Source: Aquitalea denitrificans (GTDB lineage Bacteria > Pseudomonadota > Gammaproteobacteria > Burkholderiales > Chromobacteriaceae). Taken from it: 64,000 nt of DNA. Location: positions 2,108,001 through 2,172,000 of the forward strand of contig NZ_CP047241.1 in NCBI RefSeq assembly GCF_009856625.1, given 5' to 3'. The notes beneath the pieces were generated by a model. The model worked only from the letters and a program-made list of their open reading frames with translations. It had not been told where the DNA came from and did not search any database. The position numbers and the translations under genes are program-made. Below are positions 18,013 through 26,284 of the stretch, piece by piece; positions within the stretch are counted from its first letter, which is position 1, and each line of letters starts with the position of its first letter.

Positions 18013-18893
18013 ACCACTTCATAAAAGTCAGTGTGATTTTTTTTGCCATGCTGAGCAATCCTAACCATGCCAAAACAATCAAAGTCACCCAAAATCCTAT
18101 CAAAAATCCTTACAAATCTTTTGAAGAAAAATTGCCAACAGGCTGGAGTTCAGATTTCCTGATCCGAACAATAGCGCCCCGAAAGGGCAAATCAGCATTT
18201 GTTGGTGCAGCCATCAAGCCGTGGCCAGGGGAAAATGGAAAATTCATTGTTGCACTTTGCACCACAAAGGATGGTATTTCAAGGCATCAACTTAATCTTC
18301 CGGCAGATGGCTGCTCAAACGAAAGCTCGGAACTCTATCTTGGTGTTTTTGGACTGGAAATAACACAAAAACGGTCATCGTATATTTTATTAGCAAAAAC
18401 CGAGATGCCAATTACTGATAGCGTAGACTGGACTGCATCCAACATAGACGGCAATGATGCAGACTGCCTGAGTAACTTCAAGGCATGCAACAAAGGCAGT
18501 TCATTTCCTCAAGTGTGGACATATATTGACAATACGCCCTATCGTATCAATAAAGAAAATCCAACATTTGGCATTACTGGCGAGTGGCGAAACAGTTTTG
18601 CTGGCAGTGGTAGCAGCACTTCATCTGCACTGTATTTGATTTCCCTGTTTGATAACAAACTGAAAGTCGTCTTTTCGGCCCCGATGAGTTATTTCAAATC
18701 GATTGAAGGCGAATGGAACAGCAAGCATACAAAACAAATGATTGAAGAAACCTCTGCCAAAAACTATCTGATCATTTCAAACAAAGAAACACATGGCTAT
18801 AAAAACATACTGCTACGCGAAAAAAATGGAACATGGCACAGAACTTATCATTGGGATAAAGAAAAGAAAGTCTATATTGGCAATAGTTTATGA
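18009..18893 (+). CDS. Exported protein, probable immunity partner of the peptidoglycan hydrolase
   Basis: A 294-residue protein with a short signal peptide (FIKVSVIFFAMLSNPNHAKT) and no membrane segment afterwards, so it is predicted to be periplasmic. Its start codon overlaps the stop of the hydrolase gene by 4 bp (ATGA), indicating coupled translation. Four cysteines (in ALCTTKDG, DGCSNES, ADCLSNFKACN) could form disulfides. I do not recognise the fold. The immunity role is inferred from coupling, size and localisation. Confidence 0.65.
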   Translation: MNHFIKVSVIFFAMLSNPNHAKTIKVTQNPIKNPYKSFEEKLPTGWSSDFLIRTIAPRKGKSAFVGAAIKPWPGENGKFIVALCTTKDGISRHQLNLPADGCSNESSELYLGVFGLEITQKRSSYILLAKTEMPITDSVDWTASNIDGNDADCLSNFKACNKGSSFPQVWTYIDNTPYRINKENPTFGITGEWRNSFAGSGSSTSSALYLISLFDNKLKVVFSAPMSYFKSIEGEWNSKHTKQMIEETSAKNYLIISNKETHGYKNILLREKNGTWHRTYHWDKEKKVYIGNSL

Positions 18894-18954
18894 CTGACTG
18901 ATTGATGAAAATAACGTCATCAGCAAAAGTGTCGCTAGCCCATCACTATCAAAC

Positions 18955-19222
18955 ACCACCGCACTGTCGCCACCCTTGGCCCCGTCAAGCATGCCGACGG
19001 GTGGCCGGGGCGAGGTGTTAAGCGCCTGCAATGTTTGAGCGATTTGACGTTAGCAAATCGCGAGTTCAGGCGCGCCTCGCCCCGGTCGGGCCCTGTCGGG
19101 TAGCCGCAGGCCATGCTTGTGGGGTGGCCTTTGGGGTTGGAAGGGGCCTTTGGCCAAGCAAAGGCCCCTTCCCCGCCGCCGCGCGGACGCGGCAACACAA
19201 AACATCATCCGCGCAGCGGATT
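18955..19222 (+). repeat. Long direct repeat, copy 2
   Basis: This is the partner of 14824-15091, offset by exactly 4,131 bp over its whole length. The two copies bracket the hydrolase-partner pair, which could allow loss or exchange of the islet by homologous recombination. Confidence 0.85.
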
Positions 19223-19404
19223 CCCGCTTAGGGCTGAACCATTGGTCAATCCCATTCGCACAACCATCTATTGCCGCAGTGGATATTGACCGCTAGCCTC
19301 CAAGACTTGCGTTAAACAACGCATCGGGTTTGGCGACCCATCACCAGCAAGAACCAAGTAAGCAACCTATTAACTTGCGTCTATTGCACGTGAAGGATAT
19401 CGCC

Positions 19405-20043
19405 ATGACCGAAACCAAGCTGCACCCCCCTCCCCTTACCCTGTCCTACCTCGGCAAACCCATCCGCCTGCACCTCCACCCCCACACCTGCTGCCTGCAC
19501 GGCGACGATATTCTCCAGCTATTCGGCCCACGCCTGCGCCATCGCCTGCAACAACACCCCTGCCGCCAGCATCCACAGCACGACAGCTCGCAACAGTACT
19601 GGCCGGAAAATACTCTGCAACAAGTACTGCGCCAAATCCACCGCCCCGCTGCACAACGCCTGCGCCACTGGCTGAACCGCCAAATCCGCCCCGCCCTGCA
19701 TCAGCGCCCAAGCGACGCCCCACGCCACGACCAGGCATTGGCCATGGCCGCAGAGGCCGGACAGCAGATCAGCCATGCGGTATTACGTGCGGTACTGGAA
19801 CAGGGACAAGGCTGGCAGCATGGCCATTGGCTGCTGACGCTGCGCTTCACCCCCAACCACGCCAGCCGCCATGCACATGGCCGACTGGTGGCGCTCAACA
19901 GCCAGGCCACGCCCTTGCAGGCTTTGGCCCAGCAGCAATGCCGAGCTGCTGCGGCTGGCGGAGGCCTGCCATCAGCTATTGGCCAGACGGATGAACAAAC
20001 AGGCGTGGCGGGCGGAGGCAGAGACCCGCTGACTGAGGCATAG
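19405..20043 (+). pseudogene. BRO/antirepressor-like protein, probably frameshifted
   Basis: The reading frame from ATG 19405 (AAGGAT ribosome site) starts with LTLSYLGKPIRLHLHPHT and GDDILQLFG, which resembles the N-terminus of BRO/phage antirepressor proteins; the similarity is weak. Near 19930, at a CCC run, the coding quality moves to the +1 frame, where SSNAELLRLAEACHQLLARR runs to a TGA at 20030-20032, whereas the original frame continues with low-complexity sequence to 20043. One inserted or lost base would explain this. It may be a pseudogene or a sequencing error. The protein is rich in His and Gln. Confidence 0.45.
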
Positions 20044-20625
20044 CTGCTGGCCATGACCAGCATCCGTAGAGAAAACGACCATGCGGTCATCAAGCCCAGG
20101 CCCAGTCATCGACGGTGGGCTTGATTTCTATTTTCTCGCCGCTGGCCGTGGAACCAGAACCAGCAGCTTATTGACGTTTGCTGGTGTTCAGCCAGCCGGC
20201 AAACCGCTCGTTGGCCTCACTCATGGTGGAGGCGGTTCTGCGTTGCCTCAGCACAGCCGAGCGGCTGCGATGGCGGCTGAGCCCGTGGCAAGGCTGATCC
20301 AAATGGACTATAGGTAAGCGTATCGGACTATTTGTTTGGCATTAACTGGCCGGGATACTGCATACCCTTTCCATAATCACGTCTTCCGCCAGCAGGTTTG
20401 TTCCGGCACGGAGGAAGGCTCCTGCTGGCTGATCGCCGTGAAGGAGGTCATGCAGCCGCTGCACAGTGCCTGCGACATTGGCGTGCCTGGCTTGGTAGCG
20501 TAGTGCAAGGGCTGTCCAGCTGACACATGCGGCTTTGCCAGCCCACACGGCCCTCCCTATAGCGTGGCTGTCTTGGCGGTTTTGCTGTACGTACCTTCAC
20601 CACCGCCAGACAGGGCACTAGCAAG
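20044..20625. other. Gene-poor stretch with a long inverted repeat
   Basis: No convincing gene in about 580 bp. A perfect 10-bp inverted repeat (ATCAAGCCCA 20089-20098 / TGGGCTTGAT 20116-20125), extended by GAGAAAA (20069-20075) and TTTTCTC (20131-20137), could terminate the gene upstream. A minus-strand frame ending at about 20177 (MSEANERFAGWLNTSKRQ) may be a gene fragment. Confidence 0.4.
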
Positions 20626-21345
20626 ATGGCCGGCTCTTCCATGTCCAATGCTGATGTCAATTACCTGGGGCTGATTCAAGCCCTGCCCTTGTTTGGCGGC
20701 TGTGCCGCACACCAACTGGAGGCGCTGGCCAATACCGCCAGCTATGCCGTACTGGGGGAGGGAGAGCCCTGGCATACGACTGAGCGTACCAGCGGCAGTC
20801 ATTATGTGGTGCTACAAGGAGCTATCAGGGTTTCGATGATTTCACCGGATGGTAATGAGTTCATCGTGGCCATTCTTGCGCGCGGCGAGGTGCTGAATGG
20901 GTTTCTGGCAGGCGATGCCACCTGCCCGTTTCTGGCGTCCAGCATCATGCTGACCGCGCACGGGCCTACCATCGTGATGAAGTTTTCCTGGGCCAAGCTG
21001 GCGCTTGGTGTCGAGGCGCTGGATCTGGTAAAGCGCTTTGATTATCTGCTGCAGGAATGCACGGCTACGCTACTGCTGCGCATTGAAGATCTCGCCATGC
21101 ACTCGCTGGATGCCCGGCTGGCGCGGATTCTACTGCGCCTGCATACGCAGTCAACGCGTATTGCAGAGCTGCGCTTGCACCGTTTTAACCAGAGCACGCT
21201 AGCGCTGCTGGTGAATGGCAGCCGCTCCAAAGTCAATCAGCATTTGCAACGCTTTGTCCTGTGCGGGGCAATATTGCTGATTGATGGCTGTGTGCGGGTG
21301 ATTGAAAAGGCTCACTTACTGGCTATTGCACGCGGCAAATACTAA
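20626..21345 (+). CDS. Crp/Fnr-family transcriptional regulator
   Basis: A 239-residue regulator with an N-terminal cyclic-nucleotide-binding-like beta barrel (LIQALPLFGGCAAHQLEALA, then VVLQGAIRVSMISPDGNEFIV) and a C-terminal winged helix region (LARILLRLH...STLALLVNGSRSKVNQHLQRF). The Cys cluster of FNR is absent, so it is not an oxygen sensor of that type. The recognition helix (GSRSKVNQHLQRF) resembles other members. It ends at a strong terminator and is followed in the same direction by the putative pore-forming cluster, which it could regulate. The start could also be ATG 20641. Confidence 0.85.
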   Translation: MAGSSMSNADVNYLGLIQALPLFGGCAAHQLEALANTASYAVLGEGEPWHTTERTSGSHYVVLQGAIRVSMISPDGNEFIVAILARGEVLNGFLAGDATCPFLASSIMLTAHGPTIVMKFSWAKLALGVEALDLVKRFDYLLQECTATLLLRIEDLAMHSLDARLARILLRLHTQSTRIAELRLHRFNQSTLALLVNGSRSKVNQHLQRFVLCGAILLIDGCVRVIEKAHLLAIARGKY

Positions 21346-21386
21346 GCCGCTGATGATGAGGGCCGCGTTTAGCACAAACGTGCACA

Positions 21387-21423
21387 ACAGGCTGTTACCC
21401 GGGTAACAGCCTGTATTTTTTTA
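21387..21423 (+). terminator. Intrinsic terminator after the Crp/Fnr-type regulator
   Basis: A perfect 14-bp inverted repeat (ACAGGCTGTTACCC/GGGTAACAGCCTGT) is followed by A and eight T. Confidence 0.93.
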
Positions 21424-21489
21424 TTCCGCCATATTGGGGCCGTCGAAAACAATTACGTATTCGACATTATCTCTCAGGAAAGGTATCCC

Positions 21490-22266
21490 ATGACTGATTG
21501 GAATAAAAAGCTGACCAACCTCATCCGTCAAAACGACGGAACGCTATGGGGTAATTGGTCGATGGTGGCGCAGGTTAATCTGGGCGATTACGGCGTTATC
21601 AATCCGGAAACTGCGGAATTTACCCGGCTGGGTAATATTGCCGAGTTGTATCCGGATTTTTTCAGCACGGGCTCAAAATCCACTGGTGATTTTTTCTACA
21701 AAACCAGCGGCGTGCAAAAGCATTCGGTGACAGAAAAAATATCTGGCGAGTTTTTGGAACCAGATACTGAAACCATCATCAGCGGCGGCATCAAGTTCAG
21801 CTGGAATTTCTCCCAAAGCAATGACATGCTGGTTAACTTTACCGCCGTGCGTTCGGACAGCCTGAAGCCGGTGCAGAACCTGCTGCGGGTTGACGTATTC
21901 AAAACCTTGCTGCAAGCGGCTGGCACCGCAGGTAAGCGCAGTAATAGCGGCGGTATTTTGCCCGGTTTTGTGGTGGTGACCGACGTAGTGAAAAGCGCCG
22001 GCGGATTTATGGTTGCCTCGGAAAGCAGCAATCAAAAGTTCAGCATTGGCGGTGAAGCCAAAGCCACTTCTGCGCTGGTTGAAGGCCTGGCCGGCGATGT
22101 CAAGGCGGGTTATAGCTTTACGGAATCTACCGATTCAATTGTCAAGTATATCTTCCCCTCTCCCAATAAATCCGTCATGCGTAATGAGCAGGCACCGCAA
22201 GCACATATTGCCTTCCGTGCCCTGTCATTTAATGATAAGGCTTTGCTGACCAACTGGAAAGGTTGA
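21490..22266 (+). CDS. Unrecognised 258-residue protein, gasdermin-like in pattern (candidate pore former)
   Basis: No signal peptide or membrane helix. The sequence is rich in alternating polar/hydrophobic strands. The order of features recalls the N-terminal pore-forming domain of gasdermins: a short N-terminal amphipathic helix (WNKKLTNLIRQ), a central SGEF...ISGGIKFSWNFSQS strand pair, a helix with LL (DVFKTLLQAAG), the strand FVVVTDVVK (compare YVVTEVLQ in human GSDMD) and a late HIAFRALSF (compare LAFRVAQL). This is by-eye pattern matching only. No protease gene is adjacent, unlike known bacterial gasdermins. The next gene encodes a cytolysin membrane-binding-domain-like protein, which supports a membrane role. 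The ribosome site AGGAAAGG precedes ATG 21490. Confidence 0.5.
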   Translation: MTDWNKKLTNLIRQNDGTLWGNWSMVAQVNLGDYGVINPETAEFTRLGNIAELYPDFFSTGSKSTGDFFYKTSGVQKHSVTEKISGEFLEPDTETIISGGIKFSWNFSQSNDMLVNFTAVRSDSLKPVQNLLRVDVFKTLLQAAGTAGKRSNSGGILPGFVVVTDVVKSAGGFMVASESSNQKFSIGGEAKATSALVEGLAGDVKAGYSFTESTDSIVKYIFPSPNKSVMRNEQAPQAHIAFRALSFNDKALLTNWKG

Positions 22267-22324
22267 TGGCCACCACGGCAATCATCTCTGTCTACAAACA
22301 TTTTTGGATAAAGGACACTTAATC

Positions 22325-22648
22325 ATGCCTACCGTTTTGACTGTAACCAATAAAGGCGGCTTTGTTGCGCACTGCAAAGCCAGCTGGCTGGATGCCGGTT
22401 TTCAACAGCAATCCATTGATCATGAAGCCATGACTGCCGGCACTAACTGGACCGTCACCCTGGATGACGGCGTCACCCAGCTGCACCTGCACGTGGAGCA
22501 CGATACCGGCCTGGTATGGAAACCGCGTAATGTCACCGGCGATTTGTTCTGGGATAACCCTGGTGCCCAGTTCAAGGGCGGCCAGGCGCAGGTGAAGATA
22601 AAAGGCACCACGCTGATTGGCTATGGCGTGGAGTGGGAAAACCCCTAA
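22325..22648 (+). CDS. Free-standing cholesterol-dependent-cytolysin domain 4-like protein
   Basis: A 107-residue beta-rich protein whose whole length aligns by eye with domain 4 of thiol-activated cytolysins, the membrane-binding domain. Matching points are the N-terminal G-G-F-V-A...S-W (residues 11-21; GAYVA...TW in pneumolysin), T-A at 37-38, the E58-H-D-T-G-L-V-W-K-P-R68 segment corresponding to the undecapeptide ECTGLAWEWWR, and G94-T-T-L97 corresponding to WGTTLYP with the Thr-Leu cholesterol recognition pair. The tryptophan-rich tip of the undecapeptide is shortened. No signal peptide. Start ATG 22325 follows AAGGACA. It lies 58 bp behind the 258-residue gene in the same direction, so they form one unit. 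Confidence 0.65.
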   Translation: MPTVLTVTNKGGFVAHCKASWLDAGFQQQSIDHEAMTAGTNWTVTLDDGVTQLHLHVEHDTGLVWKPRNVTGDLFWDNPGAQFKGGQAQVKIKGTTLIGYGVEWENP

Positions 22649-22734
22649 ATCATATTGACTGGCCACTGTAGATCAGCATGGCCGTTAACAGCATTATTCT
22701 GTTTATCAAAAATACCCTGATAGTGAGGTGAATC

Positions 22735-22899
22735 ATGGCTCATAAAAGTGAAAAAAGCCCGTCCAAGCGTGAAAAACACCAGAAAGGTGTTGAAAACCAA
22801 ACCACCAACGAGCGTGTACGCGAGTGGAAAAAGTACAAGCAAAACGGTGGCTCGCTCAGCATTAACAGCTGGGATAAGCAAGGCAGGCCAAAGAAATAG
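22735..22899 (+). CDS. Small basic protein
   Basis: A 54-residue, lysine-rich protein (starts MAHKSEKSPSKREKHQKG, ends SWDKQGRPKK) with a strong GAGGTG ribosome site 5 bases upstream. No hydrophobic segment. It is the third gene of the cluster and ends just before a long terminator. I do not recognise it; a nucleic-acid-binding or accessory role is only a guess. Confidence 0.7.
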   Translation: MAHKSEKSPSKREKHQKGVENQTTNERVREWKKYKQNGGSLSINSWDKQGRPKK

Positions 22900-22939
22900 C
22901 CGGCCAGTAGCTGGTGCGCAGCAGGCTGAATAAGCCTGC

Positions 22940-23006
22940 AACAGCGGCTGATTGCAGCGTGTTGGCTTGCCGGATCAGCCAATTGATGATCAGCCGCTGT
23001 TTTTTG
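22940..23006 (+). terminator. Terminator closing the putative pore-former cluster
   Basis: A 13-bp stem (AACAGCGGCTGAT 22940-22952 / ATCAGCCGCTGTT 22989-23001) encloses a long loop and runs into six T. A second hairpin (GCAGGCT/AGCCTGC, 22921-22939) lies just upstream. Confidence 0.8.
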
Positions 23007-23106
23007 TCTTGCTGAATCAAAGCGTACATACCAAATCGGCCGACCCTGTCACGCGCTGCCGGAATATGGGCCTGGCTTTTATTATTGCCGTGAAATGGAT
23101 AGAACG

Positions 23107-23736
23107 ATGAAACACACTACTCTGTATTATCTAATGCTAGTGCCTGCCGCTGTCAGTGCGGCTACGGCTCAGGCCAGTGATACTGCTATTGAAAAACTGA
23201 TTACCAAAAACGGACTGAAAAACAGCAAAGTCATGTCCATGTATAAAAGCGGTCAGTTGGTGGTGACAGTGAAAACACCACATAAGATTATTCTGACAAA
23301 CAGAAAAAATATTTCTGTAGATGCCGATGCCCAGACTGCCATGTATTGGTATCGGGCCATGAGCACAAAGGAGTACATCTTGTTCGATAAAACTGCATTC
23401 ACGCATATTCCGTGTGCGCAGTCGGATAAACATTTTTGTGGCATTGCGCCTTCGTATAGCTATGTGGCGAAGTATTTGAGCAATGCCAAGCCAGGTATTG
23501 TCGTAGCATTTGGCACTGCCGAACCAGGTTGGTTACTTAAAGACTTCACCGGCCAGCATCAATGCCAGATCAAGGCAGAGGGTGGCGGCACCTATGGTCT
23601 TGGCCCCACCGGCACTAGTGCCAGTTGTGACCTCATGTATCGCAAGCAGGGCCTGGGTAAGGTGTTTAACCAATGGCTTGGACCGGACAAAAAAATCGAT
23701 GTCACCATCAGTTCGGTTTTGCTGACGATCAAATAG
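23107..23736 (+). CDS. Secreted protein of unknown function
   Basis: A 209-residue protein with a typical signal peptide (YYLMLVPAAVSAATAQAS, cleavage after about residue 23). Four cysteines remain in the mature part (IPCAQSDKHFCG, HQCQIKAEG, SASCDLMY), enough for two disulfides. No known catalytic motif. The start could also be ATG 23095 four codons upstream. It is separated from the preceding cluster by a terminator, so it is an independent gene. The product is not recognised. Confidence 0.7.
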   Translation: MKHTTLYYLMLVPAAVSAATAQASDTAIEKLITKNGLKNSKVMSMYKSGQLVVTVKTPHKIILTNRKNISVDADAQTAMYWYRAMSTKEYILFDKTAFTHIPCAQSDKHFCGIAPSYSYVAKYLSNAKPGIVVAFGTAEPGWLLKDFTGQHQCQIKAEGGGTYGLGPTGTSASCDLMYRKQGLGKVFNQWLGPDKKIDVTISSVLLTIK

Positions 23737-23833
23737 CTGCCGAGTCGTCCGGCAAATCATTTCGCGTCTTGCCCGTGCTATCAGCCACCCGTGCTGATGG
23801 CTTTGCTAAGCACCTGCCGCTCAGCCCAGCCGC

Positions 23834-25138
23834 TCAGCCCAGCCGCGCAATGCGCCCGGCGGCGTCGTCGATATGCTGTCCCAGCGCGGTAATGCAGGGG
23901 GTGAAGCTGGCAGAGAAACCGTCATGGCCGCGCAGCCGGGTGTAAAACTCCTGCGCCAACTGCAGCGCCTGTTGCCAGCTGTCCGTGTCCACTTCGGCAC
24001 TAAGATGGGCGGGCGGCAGGCTGTCCGCCAGCGCGCCGCCGCCGCGCGGGGCAAAGGCCATGGGCAGCATGTCGTAGGCCGGGGCCAGTTGATAAGGGCG
24101 GCCATGCAGGCTGACGAAGGACAGGTTGCCGCTGTGCATGTCGGTATTGCCTATCAGCGTGCCAAACGCCCACAACAAGGCGGCACCGGCATGGGACTGG
24201 GGCGTGACATGGCCCGCCGCCACCAGCCGCTGCACCACCACCGGCCACGGCGCATGGGCGGCACCGACAAATTCGGCATCCAGCGCGCGCAAGGAAAACA
24301 CCGCTACCCGCCCCAGTGCGCCTATGCGGTCGAAGCGCGGCACTTCCAGAAAGCGTTGCGAGCCACAGTCCAGCACGGTGGTGGCCACTCCCAGCACCGC
24401 CAGGGCAAGATGTTCGGCCAGCAGCAGATCCCGCCAACGCTGGCTGACCGGGTTGGCATCGACGGCGGAAAACTTCACCAGCACATGGCCGTTGTCAGCA
24501 TAGGCACAGAACTTGGGCTGCTCGCCACCGGCGGATGAACCAGGCAGTTGGCCGGCACTGGCAGCGCTGGCCAGTTGCGGGTAGTCCTGCGTGCGGTTTA
24601 CCGCCTGCGGCAGCGGCATGGACAAAAAGTGCTGGCGGGCGGCATCACCAATCAGCAGATTGCCGATTACATCATGCCCATGCGCCTGCAAAGCCCGGAG
24701 TACTTCGGCATCGCCCCAGTGCTCCGGGTTGGCCGGCAGGCCCAGGCTGCCAGCATGAGCAGAGGCATAGGCGCGGCCCAGATAGCCCTGAGGCCGCATA
24801 TCGTACAGCCACCACGGCAGCCCGGCGCTGAGCAGGCTGACGCCATCGGCCTGCTGCATGACATAAGCTTCTGGCCGCACCGGCAGCAGGCGGCCCAGTT
24901 CGCGAATCTGCCCGGCATCACTCACCCGGTATACCGGCACGTCCAACTGGCTGCGGCTGGCATCACGCAGTACGTAGTGAATAGCTGGGCCCGCACCCAG
25001 CCGCACCACCTCATCCCCCAGTCCAGACAGCGCACGCGATATCGTTGGCTGGCTTAAGCCTGTTTTTTCAACAAGTTGCCGGGAGGTACATGGCCCACCA
25101 CCTAGTTGCTGACGGATGGAATCTGCGTGACGTGACAT
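23834..25138 (-). CDS. yjjJ: HipA-family kinase with N-terminal DNA-binding domain (YjjJ-like)
   Basis: A 434-residue protein that joins an N-terminal winged helix (CTSRQLVEKTGLSQPTISRALS) to a HipA-type Ser/Thr kinase. Kinase motifs are GEQPKFCAY (P-loop-like), the catalytic IGNTDMHSGNLSF (Asp and Asn) and the metal-binding APAYDMLPM. Escherichia coli YjjJ has the same layout: a HipA-like toxin whose HipB-like DNA-binding part is fused in cis, with no separate antitoxin gene. I chose ATG 25138; a longer frame to 25204 has no ribosome site. Translation initiation is weak at either start. Substrate unknown. Confidence 0.85.
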   Translation of the reverse strand: MSRHADSIRQQLGGGPCTSRQLVEKTGLSQPTISRALSGLGDEVVRLGAGPAIHYVLRDASRSQLDVPVYRVSDAGQIRELGRLLPVRPEAYVMQQADGVSLLSAGLPWWLYDMRPQGYLGRAYASAHAGSLGLPANPEHWGDAEVLRALQAHGHDVIGNLLIGDAARQHFLSMPLPQAVNRTQDYPQLASAASAGQLPGSSAGGEQPKFCAYADNGHVLVKFSAVDANPVSQRWRDLLLAEHLALAVLGVATTVLDCGSQRFLEVPRFDRIGALGRVAVFSLRALDAEFVGAAHAPWPVVVQRLVAAGHVTPQSHAGAALLWAFGTLIGNTDMHSGNLSFVSLHGRPYQLAPAYDMLPMAFAPRGGGALADSLPPAHLSAEVDTDSWQQALQLAQEFYTRLRGHDGFSASFTPCITALGQHIDDAAGRIARLG

Positions 25139-25341
25139 GGATTGAATTGAATAATGAATAGATAAATGAATAGTAATTCTAGTATTTACCAGCTGCAGAT
25201 TCAATCTGTCCTGTCAGCAAGGCTGGCGGACATGCAGACATGTGAGTGGAGAGGGTGTGAAATTATTTGTCATTAATAATGATGACAATCGGATATAGCG
25301 CTAAAATGTAAATCTTTGTTAACGTCACGCTGGAGAGTTTT

Positions 25342-25806
25342 GTGAAGATTTTTACCGCTGCCGCTCTTGTAACTGCCCTGCTGCTGACCGGCTGTGCCTC
25401 GGTTGACATGGCATCCAAAGAAGATTCCGCCAAGGCCAAAGCCTTTGCTACACCGACTGCAGGCAATGCTGGTTTGTATATCTATCGCAACAGCCTGGTA
25501 GGCAAGGCCTTGAAAAAAGACATCTTCGTGGATGGCCAATGTGTGGGCGAAAGCGGACCGGACGTGTTCTTCCGTACCGAAGTGGCTGGTGGCAAGGTGC
25601 ACAAGCTGGATACCGAGTCCGAATTTTCGGCCAACTCCATTGATTTGATGACCGAAGCCGGCAAAAACTACTTTGTGCGTCAGTACATCAAGGTGGGTGT
25701 GTTTGTAGGTGGTGCCGGGCTGGAGCAGATGACGGAAGAGGAAGGCAAGGCCGATGTGCTGAAGCTGGACATGGCCAAGAGCGGGCATTGCGCCGGCAAG
25801 CCCTGA
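25342..25806 (+). CDS. DUF2846-type lipoprotein
   Basis: A 154-residue lipoprotein starting at GTG 25342, signal ending in LLTGC (Cys18). The mature part (GLYIYRNSLVGKALKKDIFVDGQ, TEAGKNYFVRQYI) fits the DUF2846 family of small beta-rich lipoproteins often found in the cell envelope. It is divergent from the yjjJ-like gene. Function unknown. Confidence 0.8.
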   Translation: MKIFTAAALVTALLLTGCASVDMASKEDSAKAKAFATPTAGNAGLYIYRNSLVGKALKKDIFVDGQCVGESGPDVFFRTEVAGGKVHKLDTESEFSANSIDLMTEAGKNYFVRQYIKVGVFVGGAGLEQMTEEEGKADVLKLDMAKSGHCAGKP

Positions 25807-25850
25807 TCCCGCCCGCGGGAAAACACAATCCCGCTTGCAGTAATTTCCAC

Positions 25851-25873
25851 ACGCCGGCAACTGCCGGCGTTTT
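25851..25873 (+). terminator. Terminator after the DUF2846 gene
   Basis: The stem ACGCCGGCA/TGCCGGCGT with a two-base loop is followed by a short T run. Confidence 0.7.
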
Positions 25874-25888
25874 ACATGCCATCCTGTC

Positions 25889-26281
25889 CTACTGGACTTT
25901 CCTGTCCTGGCACTGCCCGGCCTGGCCTGCCGCAACATACACCCACGCCTGGCGGCCTGATGCCAGCGATACGGTCTGGCGCTGATAGTCCGCCACTTCG
26001 TAACGGTCGGCCTGCTCCAGTTCTTGCGGCGTCAACAGCAAGGCCATGCCGTCCACGCCATCGGCAGCCACACCACTGTAGGCGATGATGGGATGATGGA
26101 TTTTGCCACTGGTGGCAATCACTTGCGGGTCGGTAATTTTCAGCATGGACAGGCTGAAGCCGGGCAAGCGGTCTGCCACGCCATCCAGCAGACGGCCAAA
26201 GGTGGCCAATTGCACCTGTGGCAACTGCAGGGTGCCGTAGGAAAACAGATATTGGTCGGCGACTTCTTGTTTGCTGTTCAT
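25889..26281 (-). CDS. Gamma-glutamylcyclotransferase-like (GGCT/AIG2) protein
   Basis: A 130-residue cytoplasmic protein with the family motif LFSYGTLQLPQVQLATFGR near the N-terminus and the acidic residue in LTPQELEQADRYEVADYQRQ. Members cleave gamma-glutamyl or related amide bonds; the substrate here is unknown. It starts 3 bp after the stop of the M24 peptidase gene, so the two form an operon and may act on the same small peptide. Confidence 0.85.
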   Translation of the reverse strand: MNSKQEVADQYLFSYGTLQLPQVQLATFGRLLDGVADRLPGFSLSMLKITDPQVIATSGKIHHPIIAYSGVAADGVDGMALLLTPQELEQADRYEVADYQRQTVSLASGRQAWVYVAAGQAGQCQDRKVQ

Positions 26282-26284
26282 GGT

